A stretch of DNA of 64,000 nt, from positions 124,001 through 188,000 of the forward strand of contig NZ_JAHKNG010000002.1 of assembly GCF_018860165.1 (NCBI RefSeq). The letters run 5' to 3'. The position numbers were made by a program, and so were the translations under genes. This document shows, piece by piece, positions 9,947 through 19,040 of the stretch; positions within the stretch are counted from its first letter, which is position 1; every line of letters begins with the position of its first letter. The notes under the pieces are model-generated. The model saw only the letters and a program-made list of their open reading frames with translations, searched no databases and was not told the origin of the DNA. Source of the stretch: Paracoccus marinaquae. GTDB taxonomy: Bacteria > Pseudomonadota > Alphaproteobacteria > Rhodobacterales > Rhodobacteraceae.

Positions 9947-11305
9947 ATGAGCGATAATGTGACCGCCGCCGCCACCCCGCGCGGCCTGTGGGTGAAATTC
10001 GCCCTGCCCTCGCTGCTGGGCGCCATCGTGTTCCTGTTTCCGGTCCCGAACGGGGAAAGCTTCACCATCCCCTTCGGCGTGCTGATCGACTGGGTGAACG
10101 AGAATTTCGGCACCCTGGTCAGCGGGCTGCTGATCGCGGTGACGGTGATCTCGGCGGCGGTGACAGTGGCCTTCTCGGTCTTCGGGCTGGGTCCGAAACA
10201 GGGCTTTCTGCGCCATGTCTTCCAGGTCTCGCCGACCTGGATGGTGCTGCGGGTCCTGGGTGCGGTGTTCTGCCTGCTGTACTTCACCGGGACCGGGCCG
10301 GATTTCGTCATCTCGGACGCGACCGGAGGCACCGTCGTCGGCTTCCTGATGAAGAACCTGCTGGCGCTGTTCTTCTTTGCCGCGCTGGCCCTGCCGCTGC
10401 TGACCGATTACGGCTTCATGGAATTCGTCGGCGCCTTCCTGTCGGGGGTCTTCAAGCGGCTGTTCAGGCTGCCGGGGCGCTCGGCCATCGACGGGCTGGC
10501 CTCGTGGCTGGGGGCCGCACCGGTCGGAGTCATGCTGACGGTGCAGCAATACGACATGGGCGTCTATACCCGGCGCGAGGCGGCGACGGTCGCCACCACC
10601 TTCTCGATCGTCTCGGTGCCCTTCTGCTATGTCATCGCCAAGGTGGTGGGGCTGGAAGGGGTGTTCTTCAGCTATTATGCCTCGGTCATCCTGATCGGTT
10701 TCGTCTGTGCGCTGGTGCTGCCGCGGATCCCGCCGCTGAGCCGCATGCCCGACACCTATGCCAACGGCGCCGTGCCGCATGACGACGACGTGGTTCTGCC
10801 AGGCGAAACCCTGTTGCGGGCCGGCACGCGGATGGGGCTGGCCCGCGCCGCCGCCGCGCCGGGACCGGCCGGGTTCCTGCGCAACGGCGTGCAGAACCTG
10901 ATCGGCATCTGGTTCGGTCTTGTGCCCGCCACGCTGGCCATCGCGATGATCGCGCTGATCGTGGCCGAATACACGCCGCTGTTCACCTGGCTGTCGATGC
11001 CCTTCGTGCCGGTGCTGGAATGGGCCGGCGTGGCCGATGCGCAGGCCGCCGCGCCCGGGCTGGTGATCGGTTTTGCGGACATGTATCTGCCCGCCCTGAT
11101 CGGCGCCGATATCGCCAGCCAGGAGACGCGCTTCCTGATCGCCATCCTGTCGGTCTCGCAACTGATCTACATGTCCGAGGTCGGCGCCCTGCTGCTGCGT
11201 GCCAATCTGGGGCTGAATCTGGGCCATCTGGCCATGCTGTTCGTGATCCGCACCATCATCTCGACCCCGATCGCCATCTTCCTGGCCAAGGTCGTGGTCT
11301 TCTGA
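9947..11305 (+). CDS. YjiH-like membrane protein with nucleoside-recognition (gate) domain, putative transporter
   Basis: A polytopic membrane protein of 452 residues with roughly ten hydrophobic segments and a hydrophilic loop near residues 270-310. The overall pattern, including SWLGAAPVGVMLTVQQYDMGVYTRREAATVATTFSIVS in its centre, matches the poorly characterised YjiH family, whose members carry gate domains related to nucleoside transporters. It starts 11 bases after the ureohydrolase with AAAGGAAA as Shine-Dalgarno. Its place inside a guanidino-compound operon suggests import or exchange of arginine, a guanidino acid, or export of urea. This is inference; no substrate has been read from the sequence. 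Confidence 0.8.
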   Translation: MSDNVTAAATPRGLWVKFALPSLLGAIVFLFPVPNGESFTIPFGVLIDWVNENFGTLVSGLLIAVTVISAAVTVAFSVFGLGPKQGFLRHVFQVSPTWMVLRVLGAVFCLLYFTGTGPDFVISDATGGTVVGFLMKNLLALFFFAALALPLLTDYGFMEFVGAFLSGVFKRLFRLPGRSAIDGLASWLGAAPVGVMLTVQQYDMGVYTRREAATVATTFSIVSVPFCYVIAKVVGLEGVFFSYYASVILIGFVCALVLPRIPPLSRMPDTYANGAVPHDDDVVLPGETLLRAGTRMGLARAAAAPGPAGFLRNGVQNLIGIWFGLVPATLAIAMIALIVAEYTPLFTWLSMPFVPVLEWAGVADAQAAAPGLVIGFADMYLPALIGADIASQETRFLIAILSVSQLIYMSEVGALLLRANLGLNLGHLAMLFVIRTIISTPIAIFLAKVVVF

Positions 11306-11319
11306 GGAAAGGTTATCCC

Positions 11320-11772
11320 ATGGTTACCGCCGCCCATCCGCCGACCGTCCTGGTGACGCTGGATCCCGCCTCCGAGCATGACCGGACGCATCTGTTCGAC
11401 ATCGCTGAGGGTCATGCCGCCATGCTGGGGGCGAGGCTGGTCTTTCTCAGCGTCGTGCCCGAGATCTATCTGTCGACCTCGACCGATCCCGAGGGCGTCA
11501 TCGCCGGCATGACCGCCCATGCCGAGCGCGAGCAGGCGAGGCTGCTGGAAGGGCGCTGGCCCGATGCCGGGGCAGCCCCGAGGCTGGTGCGCTATGGCCC
11601 GGTGGCCGGCACCATCATCGAGGTGGCCAAAGAGGTCGGGGCACAGCTGATCGTCATGCATGCAAGGCGGCCGGGCATCGCCACCTATGCCCTTGGTTCG
11701 GTCGCCTCGCGCGTGGCCAACCATGCCGAGGCCTCGGTCCTCGTCATCCGCGACCCGGAGGCCGCGCGATGA
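11320..11772 (+). CDS. Universal stress protein, UspA family
   Basis: A 150-residue single UspA domain. The N-terminal strand (PTVLVTLDPASEHD), the middle QLIVMHARR strand and the ATP-loop-like YALGSVASRVANHAEASVLVIR C-terminus are typical. The ATG at 11320 is preceded by GAGGAAAGG, and the stop overlaps the next ATG (ATGA at 11769-11772), so it is embedded in the catabolic operon. UspA proteins often accompany membrane transporters; a regulatory role for the YjiH-like protein upstream would be a reasonable guess but is not demonstrated. Confidence 0.9.
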   Translation: MVTAAHPPTVLVTLDPASEHDRTHLFDIAEGHAAMLGARLVFLSVVPEIYLSTSTDPEGVIAGMTAHAEREQARLLEGRWPDAGAAPRLVRYGPVAGTIIEVAKEVGAQLIVMHARRPGIATYALGSVASRVANHAEASVLVIRDPEAAR

Positions 11773-13367
11773 CCACGGTTGGCGAAATCCTGCCCCGTCT
11801 GCTCGAGGCGCGTGGCATCGACACCGTCTTCGGCATCCCCGGCGTCCACACCGTGGAACTGTATCGCGGCATGCCGAATACGGCGCTGCGCCACGTCACC
11901 CCCCGGCACGAGCAGGGGGCGGGCTTCATGGCCGATGGCTATGCCCGCGCCAGTGGCCGGCCGGCGGCCTGTTTCATCATCTCGGGGCCCGGCATGACCA
12001 ATATCGCCACGGCGATGGGTCAGGCCTATGCCGATTCGATCCCGATGCTGGTGATCTCCAGCGTGCTGAACCGCAACGAACTGGGCCGGGGCGAGGGCCG
12101 GCTGCACGAGTTGAAGAACCAGAGCGCGCTTGTCGGCGGTGTCGCCGCCTTCAGCCATACGGTAATGTCGGCCGAGGAACTGCCGGCGGTACTGGACCGG
12201 GCGGCTTCGGTCTTTCACGCCGCCCGGCCGCGGCCGGTGCATGTCGAATTGCCGCTGGACGTGATCGTCGCGCTCGCCGACGGGCTGCCGGTCGCGGCGG
12301 CGGCGCGGCCCACCCCGCCGCTGCCCGACCCGCAGGCCGTGGCGCAGGCGGTCGACTGGATGCGCGGCGCCCGCGCGCCGCTGGTGATCCTTGGCGGTGG
12401 CGCGGTCGCGGCCGGCGAGGCTGCCCGGACCATGGCCGAGGCGCTTGGCGCGCCCACGCTGTTGACCATCAACGCCAAGGGGCTGCTGCCGCCCGGCCAT
12501 CCGCTGCTGGTCGGCACGCTGCTGCCGCAGCCCGCGGTTCTCGACGCCCTGCGCGAGGCCGATGTGGTCCTGGCCATCGGCACCGAACTGGGCGAGACCG
12601 ACACGCTGCTGTTCGGCGCACGCCCGCAGATCGGCGGGCGGCTGATCCGCGTCGATGTCGAGGCCGAGCAGATCGCCCGCAACGCGCCGGCGGCCCTCGG
12701 CATCGTCGCGGATGCCGGGGCCTTCTGCCGGGCACTGGCCGCACAGGCCGGCCCCGGAACGGTCATGCAGAGCCAGCGGGCTGCGGCGCTGCGCGATGCG
12801 GCCTGGCAGCCGATCCCGCCCGCATATCGCATCCATGGCCGCATGTTCGACCTGATCGCCGGGCGCTGGCCCGGGCTGATCGTCGCGGGCGATTCCACCC
12901 AGCCGGTCTATGGCGCGAACCTGACCTATGACGCGCCCGGCCCGCGCGGCTGGTTCAATTCCTCGACCGGCTACGGCACGCTGGGCTATGGCCTGCCGGC
13001 GGCCATCGGCGCCAAGCTGGGCTGCCCCGAGCGCCCGGTCATCGGGCTGATCGGCGACGGCGGGCTGCAATTCACCATCGCCGAACTGGCCACGGCGGTC
13101 GAACTGCGCCTGCCGCTGCCGATTCTCTTGTGGAACAATCGCGGCTATGGCGAGATCAAGACCTATATGCGCGACCGCCGGATCCCCGAGATCGGCGTCG
13201 ATATCCTGACCCCGGATTTCCAGACCATCGCCCGCGGCTTCGGCGCGCAGGCGGTGACCGCCGACAGCCCCGATGCGTTGCTTCGGGCGCTGGAAGTCGG
13301 GTTCGCCACGGCCGGCCCGACCCTGATCGAAATCGACGATGCAACTGCACAAGGATGGTTCCAATGA
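11769..13367 (+). CDS. aruI: Thiamine diphosphate-dependent decarboxylase, probable 5-guanidino-2-oxopentanoate (2-ketoarginine) decarboxylase
   Basis: A 532-residue ThDP enzyme of the acetolactate synthase/pyruvate oxidase fold. The catalytic Glu lies in the HEQGAGFMADGYAR segment near residue 50, the pocket segment FIISGPGMTNIATAMGQA follows, and the ThDP/Mg motif starts with GDGGLQFT near residue 428 and ends in WNNRGYGEIK. AruI converts 2-ketoarginine to 4-guanidinobutyraldehyde in the arginine transaminase pathway. This call rests on the neighbours: guanidinobutyrase upstream and aldehyde dehydrogenase downstream, each overlapping or nearly overlapping. An acetolactate synthase-like enzyme is the fallback reading. 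No arginine:pyruvate transaminase (AruH) is in the window. Confidence 0.8.
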   Translation: MTTVGEILPRLLEARGIDTVFGIPGVHTVELYRGMPNTALRHVTPRHEQGAGFMADGYARASGRPAACFIISGPGMTNIATAMGQAYADSIPMLVISSVLNRNELGRGEGRLHELKNQSALVGGVAAFSHTVMSAEELPAVLDRAASVFHAARPRPVHVELPLDVIVALADGLPVAAAARPTPPLPDPQAVAQAVDWMRGARAPLVILGGGAVAAGEAARTMAEALGAPTLLTINAKGLLPPGHPLLVGTLLPQPAVLDALREADVVLAIGTELGETDTLLFGARPQIGGRLIRVDVEAEQIARNAPAALGIVADAGAFCRALAAQAGPGTVMQSQRAAALRDAAWQPIPPAYRIHGRMFDLIAGRWPGLIVAGDSTQPVYGANLTYDAPGPRGWFNSSTGYGTLGYGLPAAIGAKLGCPERPVIGLIGDGGLQFTIAELATAVELRLPLPILLWNNRGYGEIKTYMRDRRIPEIGVDILTPDFQTIARGFGAQAVTADSPDALLRALEVGFATAGPTLIEIDDATAQGWFQ

Positions 13368-14809
13368 CCCTGTCCCCGCTGACCCTGCGCGACCGCCCGC
13401 TGTTCATCGGCGGCGAGTGGTGCGTATCCGAGGGTGCCGTCATCGAGGTGCGGGATCCCTGCCGCAACGAGGTTTTCGCCCGCATCGGCACCGCCAGCCC
13501 GGCGCAGGTGGCCAGCGCCTGCGAGGCCGCGGCGCACGCATTTCCGGACTGGCGCCGGACCACGGGGGCCGAGCGCGGCGCCGTTCTGGAAGCCTTTGCG
13601 CGCGGGCTGCTGGCGCGCCGCGACGACCTGATCGCGTTGCAGATGCTGAACAACGGCAAGCCCCGTGCCGAGGCCGAACTGGACCTGGCCGATGCCACCG
13701 CCTGCTTCGATTATTATGCCGGGCTGGCGCGCAACCTCGACCAGCCGTCGGGGCCGGAATCCCTGTTCGACGGGGATTTCAACGGCTATCGCCGTGCGGC
13801 GCCCATCGGTCCTGTCGGGCTGATCGTGCCGTGGAACTTTCCCCTTGTCACCAGCGCATGGAAGATCGCGCCGGCGCTGGCGGCGGGTTGCACCGCCGTT
13901 CTGAAGGTGTCGGAGATGACGCCGCTGGCGGAACTGGCCTATGGCGACATCGCCGCCGAGATCGGCCTGCCCGCCGGTGCGCTGAACATCGTCACCGGGC
14001 TTGCCGATGCCGGTCGCACCCTGGGCGAAAGCCCGTATCTGGCGAAACTGTCCTTTACCGGCTCGAACCCGGTCGGTGCGGCGGTCATGGCGGCGGCTGC
14101 GGCGCGGACGCTGCCGGTCTCGCTGGAACTGGGTGGCAAGTCACCGATCGTGGTGATGGCCGATGCCGATGTCGAGACGGCGGCGGGCCTGGTGCTGGAC
14201 GGCATCTTCATGAATTGCGGGCAGATGTGCTCGGCGACCTCGCGGCTGATCGTCGAGGCGCCGCTGGCCGGGCGGCTGACCGAGGCGCTGGTCGAGGGGG
14301 CGCGGAGCCGCGTTCTCGGCCCGCCCGAGACGGGGCAGATGGGGCCGGTGACGACGGCACCGCAATACCGCCGGGTGCTGGCCAGTTTCGAGCGGGCACG
14401 GGCCGAGGGCGCGCGCTGTCTTGCCGGCGGCCTGGCCCGCGATGATCTGCCGGGGCAATTTGTCGCACCGACCATCTATGACGAGGTCGCCACGGACAGT
14501 TTCCTGTGGCGTGACGAGCTGTTCGGCCCGATCCTGTCCATGCGCCGGGCGGCGGATGAGGCCGAGGCGGTGGCGCTGGCCAATGACACCGAATTCGGTC
14601 TGGCCGCGACGGTGGTGTCGGGCGACCGCGACCGGGCACTGGCCATCGCCGGGCGTGTCGATGCCGGTCATATCTGGATCAACGCGCCGCAACTGATCGC
14701 GCCCGGCTCGATGTGGGGCGGGTTCCGCGCCAGCGGCATCGGGCGCGAGCTTGGCCCGGCCGGGCTGGCCGCCTATCAGCAGCAGAAGTTCCTGACCGCG
14801 CCGGTCTGA
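13364..14809 (+). CDS. NAD(P)-dependent aldehyde dehydrogenase, probable 4-guanidinobutyraldehyde dehydrogenase (KauB-like)
   Basis: A 481-residue aldehyde dehydrogenase starting at an ATGA overlap with the decarboxylase gene. Family motifs are PWNFPLVTSAWKIAPALAAG (cofactor-binding), LSFTGSNPVGA, the general-base segment LELGGKSPIVV and NCGQMCSATSRL with the catalytic Cys at residue 289. It resembles betaine/gamma-aminobutyraldehyde dehydrogenases; KauB of Pseudomonas oxidises 4-guanidinobutyraldehyde in the same pathway. It would supply 4-guanidinobutyrate for the ureohydrolase encoded at the front of this operon. Confidence 0.88.
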   Translation: MTLSPLTLRDRPLFIGGEWCVSEGAVIEVRDPCRNEVFARIGTASPAQVASACEAAAHAFPDWRRTTGAERGAVLEAFARGLLARRDDLIALQMLNNGKPRAEAELDLADATACFDYYAGLARNLDQPSGPESLFDGDFNGYRRAAPIGPVGLIVPWNFPLVTSAWKIAPALAAGCTAVLKVSEMTPLAELAYGDIAAEIGLPAGALNIVTGLADAGRTLGESPYLAKLSFTGSNPVGAAVMAAAAARTLPVSLELGGKSPIVVMADADVETAAGLVLDGIFMNCGQMCSATSRLIVEAPLAGRLTEALVEGARSRVLGPPETGQMGPVTTAPQYRRVLASFERARAEGARCLAGGLARDDLPGQFVAPTIYDEVATDSFLWRDELFGPILSMRRAADEAEAVALANDTEFGLAATVVSGDRDRALAIAGRVDAGHIWINAPQLIAPGSMWGGFRASGIGRELGPAGLAAYQQQKFLTAPV

Positions 14810-14819
14810 ACGCGCTCTG

Positions 14820-14845
14820 GCCCATCCGGTTCGGCCCGGGTGGGC
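14820..14845 (+). terminator. Hairpin after the guanidinobutyrate operon
   Basis: GCCCATCCGG at 14820-14829 pairs with CCGGGTGGGC at 14836-14845 (10 base pairs, one G-T) around a 6-base loop, 11 bases after the aldehyde dehydrogenase stop. There is no real T-run, so termination would be weak or factor-assisted. Confidence 0.5.
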
Positions 14846-14909
14846 GGCTGTCATATTCCCGTCGCGTGTTTGGGCCATTGAACCCGCAGACAAGAATATG
14901 GAGCCTTCG

Positions 14910-17090
14910 ATGTTTCTGCGACTGACCACCGGTGCCCTGCTGGCGATGACCACGGCGCTGCCTGCGCTTGCCGCGCCGAATTTCAACCGCATCGCCGCAT
15001 TTCCCGTGGCCGACAATGCGCCGGAGGGCGGTGACAGGGCCGCGGAAACCTCGTCCGAGATCATCGCGGCGACGGAAGACGGCAACACGCTGGTCTATAC
15101 CGACAGCCCCGCCGGAGCGGTCGGCCTGATCGACATCGCCGACGCTGCCGCGCCCAAGGCCCTTGGCCGGATCGCGCTGGAGGGTGAGCCGACCTCGGTC
15201 ACGGTGATCGGCCGGACCGCGTTCATCGGCCTGAACACCTCGGACAGCTATGCCGCGCCTTCGGGGCAGTTGCTGATGCTGGATCTGGACAGCCGCCAGC
15301 AGACGGGCGCCTGCGACCTGGGCGGGCAGCCGGATTCGGTCGCGGCCGCGAAGGATGGCAGCTTTATCGCCGTCGCGATCGAGAACGAGCGTAACGAGGA
15401 TGCCGGCGACGGCGGGTTGCCGCAGATGCCGGCAGGCTTCGTCGTGAAGCTGCCGGTGACCGACGGCGCGGCCGATTGCGCCGCCCTGCAGAAGATCGAC
15501 CTGACCGGGCTCGCTGCGGTGGCGCCCGAGGACCCCGAGCCGGAATTCGTCGATGTGAACGGGCTGGGCGAGATCGTCGTCACCTTGCAGGAAAACAACG
15601 AGATCGTCGTGATCGGCGCCGACGGGCAGGTTGCCAACAACTTCAGCGCCGGCACGGTTTCCATCGACGGGATCGACACCGAGGATGACGGCAGGCTGGA
15701 TTTCACCAGCGCGATCACCGACATTCCGCGCGAACCCGATGCCGTGAACTGGATCGACGACGAGCATTTCGCCATCGCCAACGAAGGTGACTGGCAGGGT
15801 GGCAGCCGCGGCTGGACCATCTTCCGGAAGGACGGCACGCTGGTCCATGACAGCGGCAACGGCTTCGAGCGCGCCATCGCCGCGATCGGCCATTTCCCCG
15901 AGGGCCGCGCCGACAACAAGGGTGTCGAGCCGAAATCGATCGAATTCGGCATCTTCGACGGCCAGCCGCTGCTGTTCGTGGGATCGGAACGCGGCTCGGC
16001 CGTGGGGGTCTATGACGTCAGCGACCCGGCCGCGCCGCAATTGCTGCAACTTCTGCCCTCGGGCGTCGGGCCGGAAGGCTATGTCGTGATCCCCGGGCGC
16101 AACCTGCTGGTCTCGGCCAATGAGACCGATCTGGGCGAGGACGGGCTGGCGCGTTCGCATGTGATGCTGTTCCAGCGCAGCGAAGGCCCGGCCGCCTATC
16201 CGATGCTGACCTCGGCGGGCAGCGATGAGCTGATCGGCTGGGGCGCGCTGTCGGGCCTTGCCGCCGATCCGGCGCGGCCGGGCATCTTCCATGCGGTCTC
16301 GGACAGCGTCTATGGCGCGCAGCCGCGCATCTTCACCATCGACGCCAGCCAGACGCCCGCCCGGATCACCGCAGCCCTGACGGTGACGCGCGATGGCGCC
16401 CCGGCGCAGCTGATGGACATGGAAGGCATCGCCAGCGATGGCGAAGGCGGGTTCTGGATCGCCAATGAGGGCCGCGCCGACCGGATGATCCCGCATGGCA
16501 TCATGCATGTCGGTGCCTCGGGCGAGATCGACCAGCAGATCGGCTTGCCCGACGCGCTGAGCGTCGCGCAGACCCGTTTCGGCTTCGAGGGGATCGCGCA
16601 ATCGGGCGATCTGCTGTGGATGCCGCAGCAGCGCGAATGGAAGGACGATCCGGCGGGCATGACCAAGCTGGTGGCGTACAATACCGACAGCAAGGAATGG
16701 GGCGCGGTCCGCTATCCGCTGGAGCCGAAGGGCGAGGGCTGGATGGGCCTGTCCGAAATCGTAATCTTTGGTGACTTTGCCTATATCGTCGAGCGCGACA
16801 ACCTGATCGGCGACATGGCGGCGGTGAAGAAGATCTTCCGCGTCAGGCTGGCCGACATGGTGCCGGCCGAACTGGGCGGCGAGTTGCCGGTGGTGGCGAA
16901 GGAAGAGGTCCGCGACCTGATCCCCTACCTGACCGCGACCGGCGGCTATGTCGTGGACAAGGTCGAGGGGCTGGCCATCGACGCCGCGGGCAACGGCTGG
17001 GTCGTGACCGATAATGACGGCGTCGACGACAGCTCGGGCGAGACGCTGTTCTTCCCGATCGGCCCGGTCGAGCCGGCGGCCACGAACTGA
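14910..17090 (+). CDS. Secreted esterase-like activity of phytase family protein
   Basis: A 726-residue exported protein. A signal peptide (hydrophobic run ending TALPALAAP) is clear. The body is a repeated beta-strand pattern: an N-terminal propeller-like half with segments such as LIDIADAAAPKALGRIALEGEP and VYDVSDPAAPQLLQLLP, and a C-terminal half with DMEGIASDGEGGFWIANEG and FGFEGIAQSGDLLWMPQQRE that is typical of the phytase-like esterase domain. Substrate is unknown; phosphoesters are usual for the family. I preferred the ATG at 14910, which has GGAG six bases upstream, over the in-frame ATG at 14898. It appears to be a single-gene unit closed by the terminator at 17112. Confidence 0.85.
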   Translation: MFLRLTTGALLAMTTALPALAAPNFNRIAAFPVADNAPEGGDRAAETSSEIIAATEDGNTLVYTDSPAGAVGLIDIADAAAPKALGRIALEGEPTSVTVIGRTAFIGLNTSDSYAAPSGQLLMLDLDSRQQTGACDLGGQPDSVAAAKDGSFIAVAIENERNEDAGDGGLPQMPAGFVVKLPVTDGAADCAALQKIDLTGLAAVAPEDPEPEFVDVNGLGEIVVTLQENNEIVVIGADGQVANNFSAGTVSIDGIDTEDDGRLDFTSAITDIPREPDAVNWIDDEHFAIANEGDWQGGSRGWTIFRKDGTLVHDSGNGFERAIAAIGHFPEGRADNKGVEPKSIEFGIFDGQPLLFVGSERGSAVGVYDVSDPAAPQLLQLLPSGVGPEGYVVIPGRNLLVSANETDLGEDGLARSHVMLFQRSEGPAAYPMLTSAGSDELIGWGALSGLAADPARPGIFHAVSDSVYGAQPRIFTIDASQTPARITAALTVTRDGAPAQLMDMEGIASDGEGGFWIANEGRADRMIPHGIMHVGASGEIDQQIGLPDALSVAQTRFGFEGIAQSGDLLWMPQQREWKDDPAGMTKLVAYNTDSKEWGAVRYPLEPKGEGWMGLSEIVIFGDFAYIVERDNLIGDMAAVKKIFRVRLADMVPAELGGELPVVAKEEVRDLIPYLTATGGYVVDKVEGLAIDAAGNGWVVTDNDGVDDSSGETLFFPIGPVEPAATN

Positions 17091-17111
17091 TCGACGCCTG
17101 AGGGCGAAGGG

Positions 17112-17146
17112 GGCGGCGCAGGGCGGGGGCCTTGCGCCGCCTTTTT
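17112..17146 (+). terminator. Rho-independent terminator
   Basis: A 12-bp stem (GGCGGCGCAGGG at 17112-17123 with CCTTGCGCCGCC at 17130-17141, one G-T pair) is followed directly by five T residues. It ends the phytase-like transcript just before the convergent lipoprotein gene. Confidence 0.9.
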
Positions 17147-17148
17147 CG

Positions 17149-17769
17149 TCAGCGGCAGGAGGCCGGGTTCACGCCAACGCCGCGCAGCGCCCAGTCGGTC
17201 ATCTGCGCGGTCAGTTCCTGCCCGGCCAGATCGAAGGCCGGGACCAGTTCGGATGTCTTGGTGCCGGCGGCGGGCATGGTCACCTCGAAGCTGCCGCGCG
17301 AGACGATGCTGGCATCCATCTCGCGCACCAGCTGGGCGCTGACGCGCAGCCGGACCAGGGTTTCCTCGCCCGCGACCTCGGCGTTGAAATCGTCGATCTC
17401 GCTGATCAGCGCGTAATCGCCGGCAAGGCCCAGCGGCGCGCGGCCGACATGGCCGAAGACGTCATAGCTGCCCAGCCCCTGCACCAGCAGGCGTTGCAGC
17501 GTGACCGGCACGGTGTCGCCCCATTGCGCGTCCGGCAGATATTCGGTCTGCAGCGGCGAGGGCCGGATCATGATCCGTTCGCTGTCAAGCGTGCCGCGGG
17601 TCTTCGGCTGTTCGACCACCAGCTGCGCGATCCGCCCGCGACCGCAGCGCGTGGCCTCGAAATCGGGGGCGCGCAGTTCGTAGACGTCAAGATCGGGGCC
17701 GCCCTGCAGCAGCCCGGCGCAGCCGGACAGGGTGGTGGTCAGGGCCAGAAGCAGAAGGGGCGTGCGCAT
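17149..17769 (-). CDS. Lipoprotein subunit of the Mla/MCE transporter (PqiC/DUF330-like)
   Basis: A 206-residue lipoprotein with a short signal peptide and lipobox LSGC, so it is anchored in the outer (or inner) membrane from the periplasmic side. The body matches the ABC-type transport auxiliary lipoprotein family (VYELRAP, QLVVEQPKTRGTLDSERIMIR, LQRLLVQGL). In PqiABC and related systems such lipoproteins contact MCE proteins. The ATG at 17769 has GAGG six bases upstream within the end of the MCE gene; a TTG at 17781 is an alternative. Last gene of the four-gene operon. Confidence 0.88.
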   Translation of the reverse strand: MRTPLLLLALTTTLSGCAGLLQGGPDLDVYELRAPDFEATRCGRGRIAQLVVEQPKTRGTLDSERIMIRPSPLQTEYLPDAQWGDTVPVTLQRLLVQGLGSYDVFGHVGRAPLGLAGDYALISEIDDFNAEVAGEETLVRLRVSAQLVREMDASIVSRGSFEVTMPAAGTKTSELVPAFDLAGQELTAQMTDWALRGVGVNPASCR

Positions 17770-17777
17770 CGGGAACC

Positions 17778-19037
17778 TCAACGGCGGAATTCAGGGACGC
17801 GCGGACCGGTCAGGATCTGCGCCGGGTTGCGTTTCAGGGCGTCGACGAACTGGTTCACATTGCCGACCAGTCCGCGCAGCTCGACCGACAGGCGCGAGAA
17901 CTGCGGCAATGCCTCGGTGGCGAAAGCCTGCACCGGTTGACGCGCGCCGTCCAGCAGATCGCGCAGCGAGGCAAAGGCCGAGGCCGCTGAATCGGCGGCA
18001 TTGCCGACCTGATCGACGATTCCGGGCAGCCGGTCCGAGACGCTGCCGATGGCCTCGCTGACGCTGGTCAGCGTGACCCGCAGATCGGCGATGATCGGGC
18101 CGAGATCGGTGCCGAAAATCTCCTGCGCGGCCTCGAAGGCGCCGGTTCCGGCATTCAGCGTGCGGTCCAGCGCGTCAAAGCTGGTCTCTGCCCGCGCGGC
18201 CAGTTGCGACAGATCGGTTTGCAGCGTCGCCGCAGTCTCGTCCAGCCGCCGGGTCAGATCGGTCAGATCGCTGTTCACATAGCCGCGGACAGCCTCCAGC
18301 GTCTGGGTCGCGGTGGCGAAGGTGCCATCCGCCGTCTGTGCCGCCTTCGAGAAATCGACCAGCGCCGTGTCAGCCGTGCCGCTGAGCCGATCCAGGGTCT
18401 TTCCGAAGGCCGAGATGCCCTCGGCCGCCTCGCCGATGGCGTCCGTGGCCGAAGAGACATCGGCCATGGCCCGATCCAGATTGCCGCTGGCCCGTTCGAC
18501 ATTGCCGAGGATATTGCTCACGCGGGTCTGGTTCTCGTCGCCCAGAAGCCGGGTCAACTGGTCGGCGACGGTGTTCAGCCGCTCGATGATTTCGGGGCCC
18601 TGTTCGGCCAGGGTCTGCAGGGCCGAGCGGGTGGAGCGGATGACCGGGATCGACTGGTCGGATTGCTCGCGCAGCAGCGGCGTGGCGGTGTTGCCCGAGG
18701 TGATCGAGACATAGGACACCCCGGTCACGCCCAGCGACTCGATCGAGGCGCGCGAGGTGACCCGGATCGGCGTACCCTCGGCCACTTCCAGCCGCACCCG
18801 TACCGGGCCGTCGCTGTCGGGCGCCAGCCGCATGTCGACCACCGTTCCCACGTTCAGCCCGGCAAAGCGCACCTCCGAGGACACCGCCAGTCCCGACACT
18901 TCGGTGAAATAGACGTCATAGCGATCGTAGGTCCGGTCCAGCTGCAGCTTGGCGAACCACATCAGAAAGCCCAGCAGGGCCAGAAATCCGGCCGTGGTGA
19001 AGGCGCCGATCAGGATGAAATTGGCCTTTGTTTCCAT
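17778..19037 (-). CDS. mlaD: MCE/MlaD-family phospholipid-binding protein
   Basis: A 419-residue periplasmic protein with one N-terminal transmembrane anchor (residues about 7-28) and a single MCE domain (about 38-116: VYFTEVSGLAVSSEVRFAG and following). MlaD hexamers form a lipid-binding ring between the inner-membrane ABC complex and the outer membrane. After the MCE domain comes a long, mostly helical region with repeated Ala, Asp and Thr, longer than in E. coli MlaD (about 180 residues) and typical of alphaproteobacterial members. It ends 9 bases before the lipoprotein start. Confidence 0.92.
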   Translation of the reverse strand: METKANFILIGAFTTAGFLALLGFLMWFAKLQLDRTYDRYDVYFTEVSGLAVSSEVRFAGLNVGTVVDMRLAPDSDGPVRVRLEVAEGTPIRVTSRASIESLGVTGVSYVSITSGNTATPLLREQSDQSIPVIRSTRSALQTLAEQGPEIIERLNTVADQLTRLLGDENQTRVSNILGNVERASGNLDRAMADVSSATDAIGEAAEGISAFGKTLDRLSGTADTALVDFSKAAQTADGTFATATQTLEAVRGYVNSDLTDLTRRLDETAATLQTDLSQLAARAETSFDALDRTLNAGTGAFEAAQEIFGTDLGPIIADLRVTLTSVSEAIGSVSDRLPGIVDQVGNAADSAASAFASLRDLLDGARQPVQAFATEALPQFSRLSVELRGLVGNVNQFVDALKRNPAQILTGPRVPEFRR

Positions 19038-19040
19038 GCT

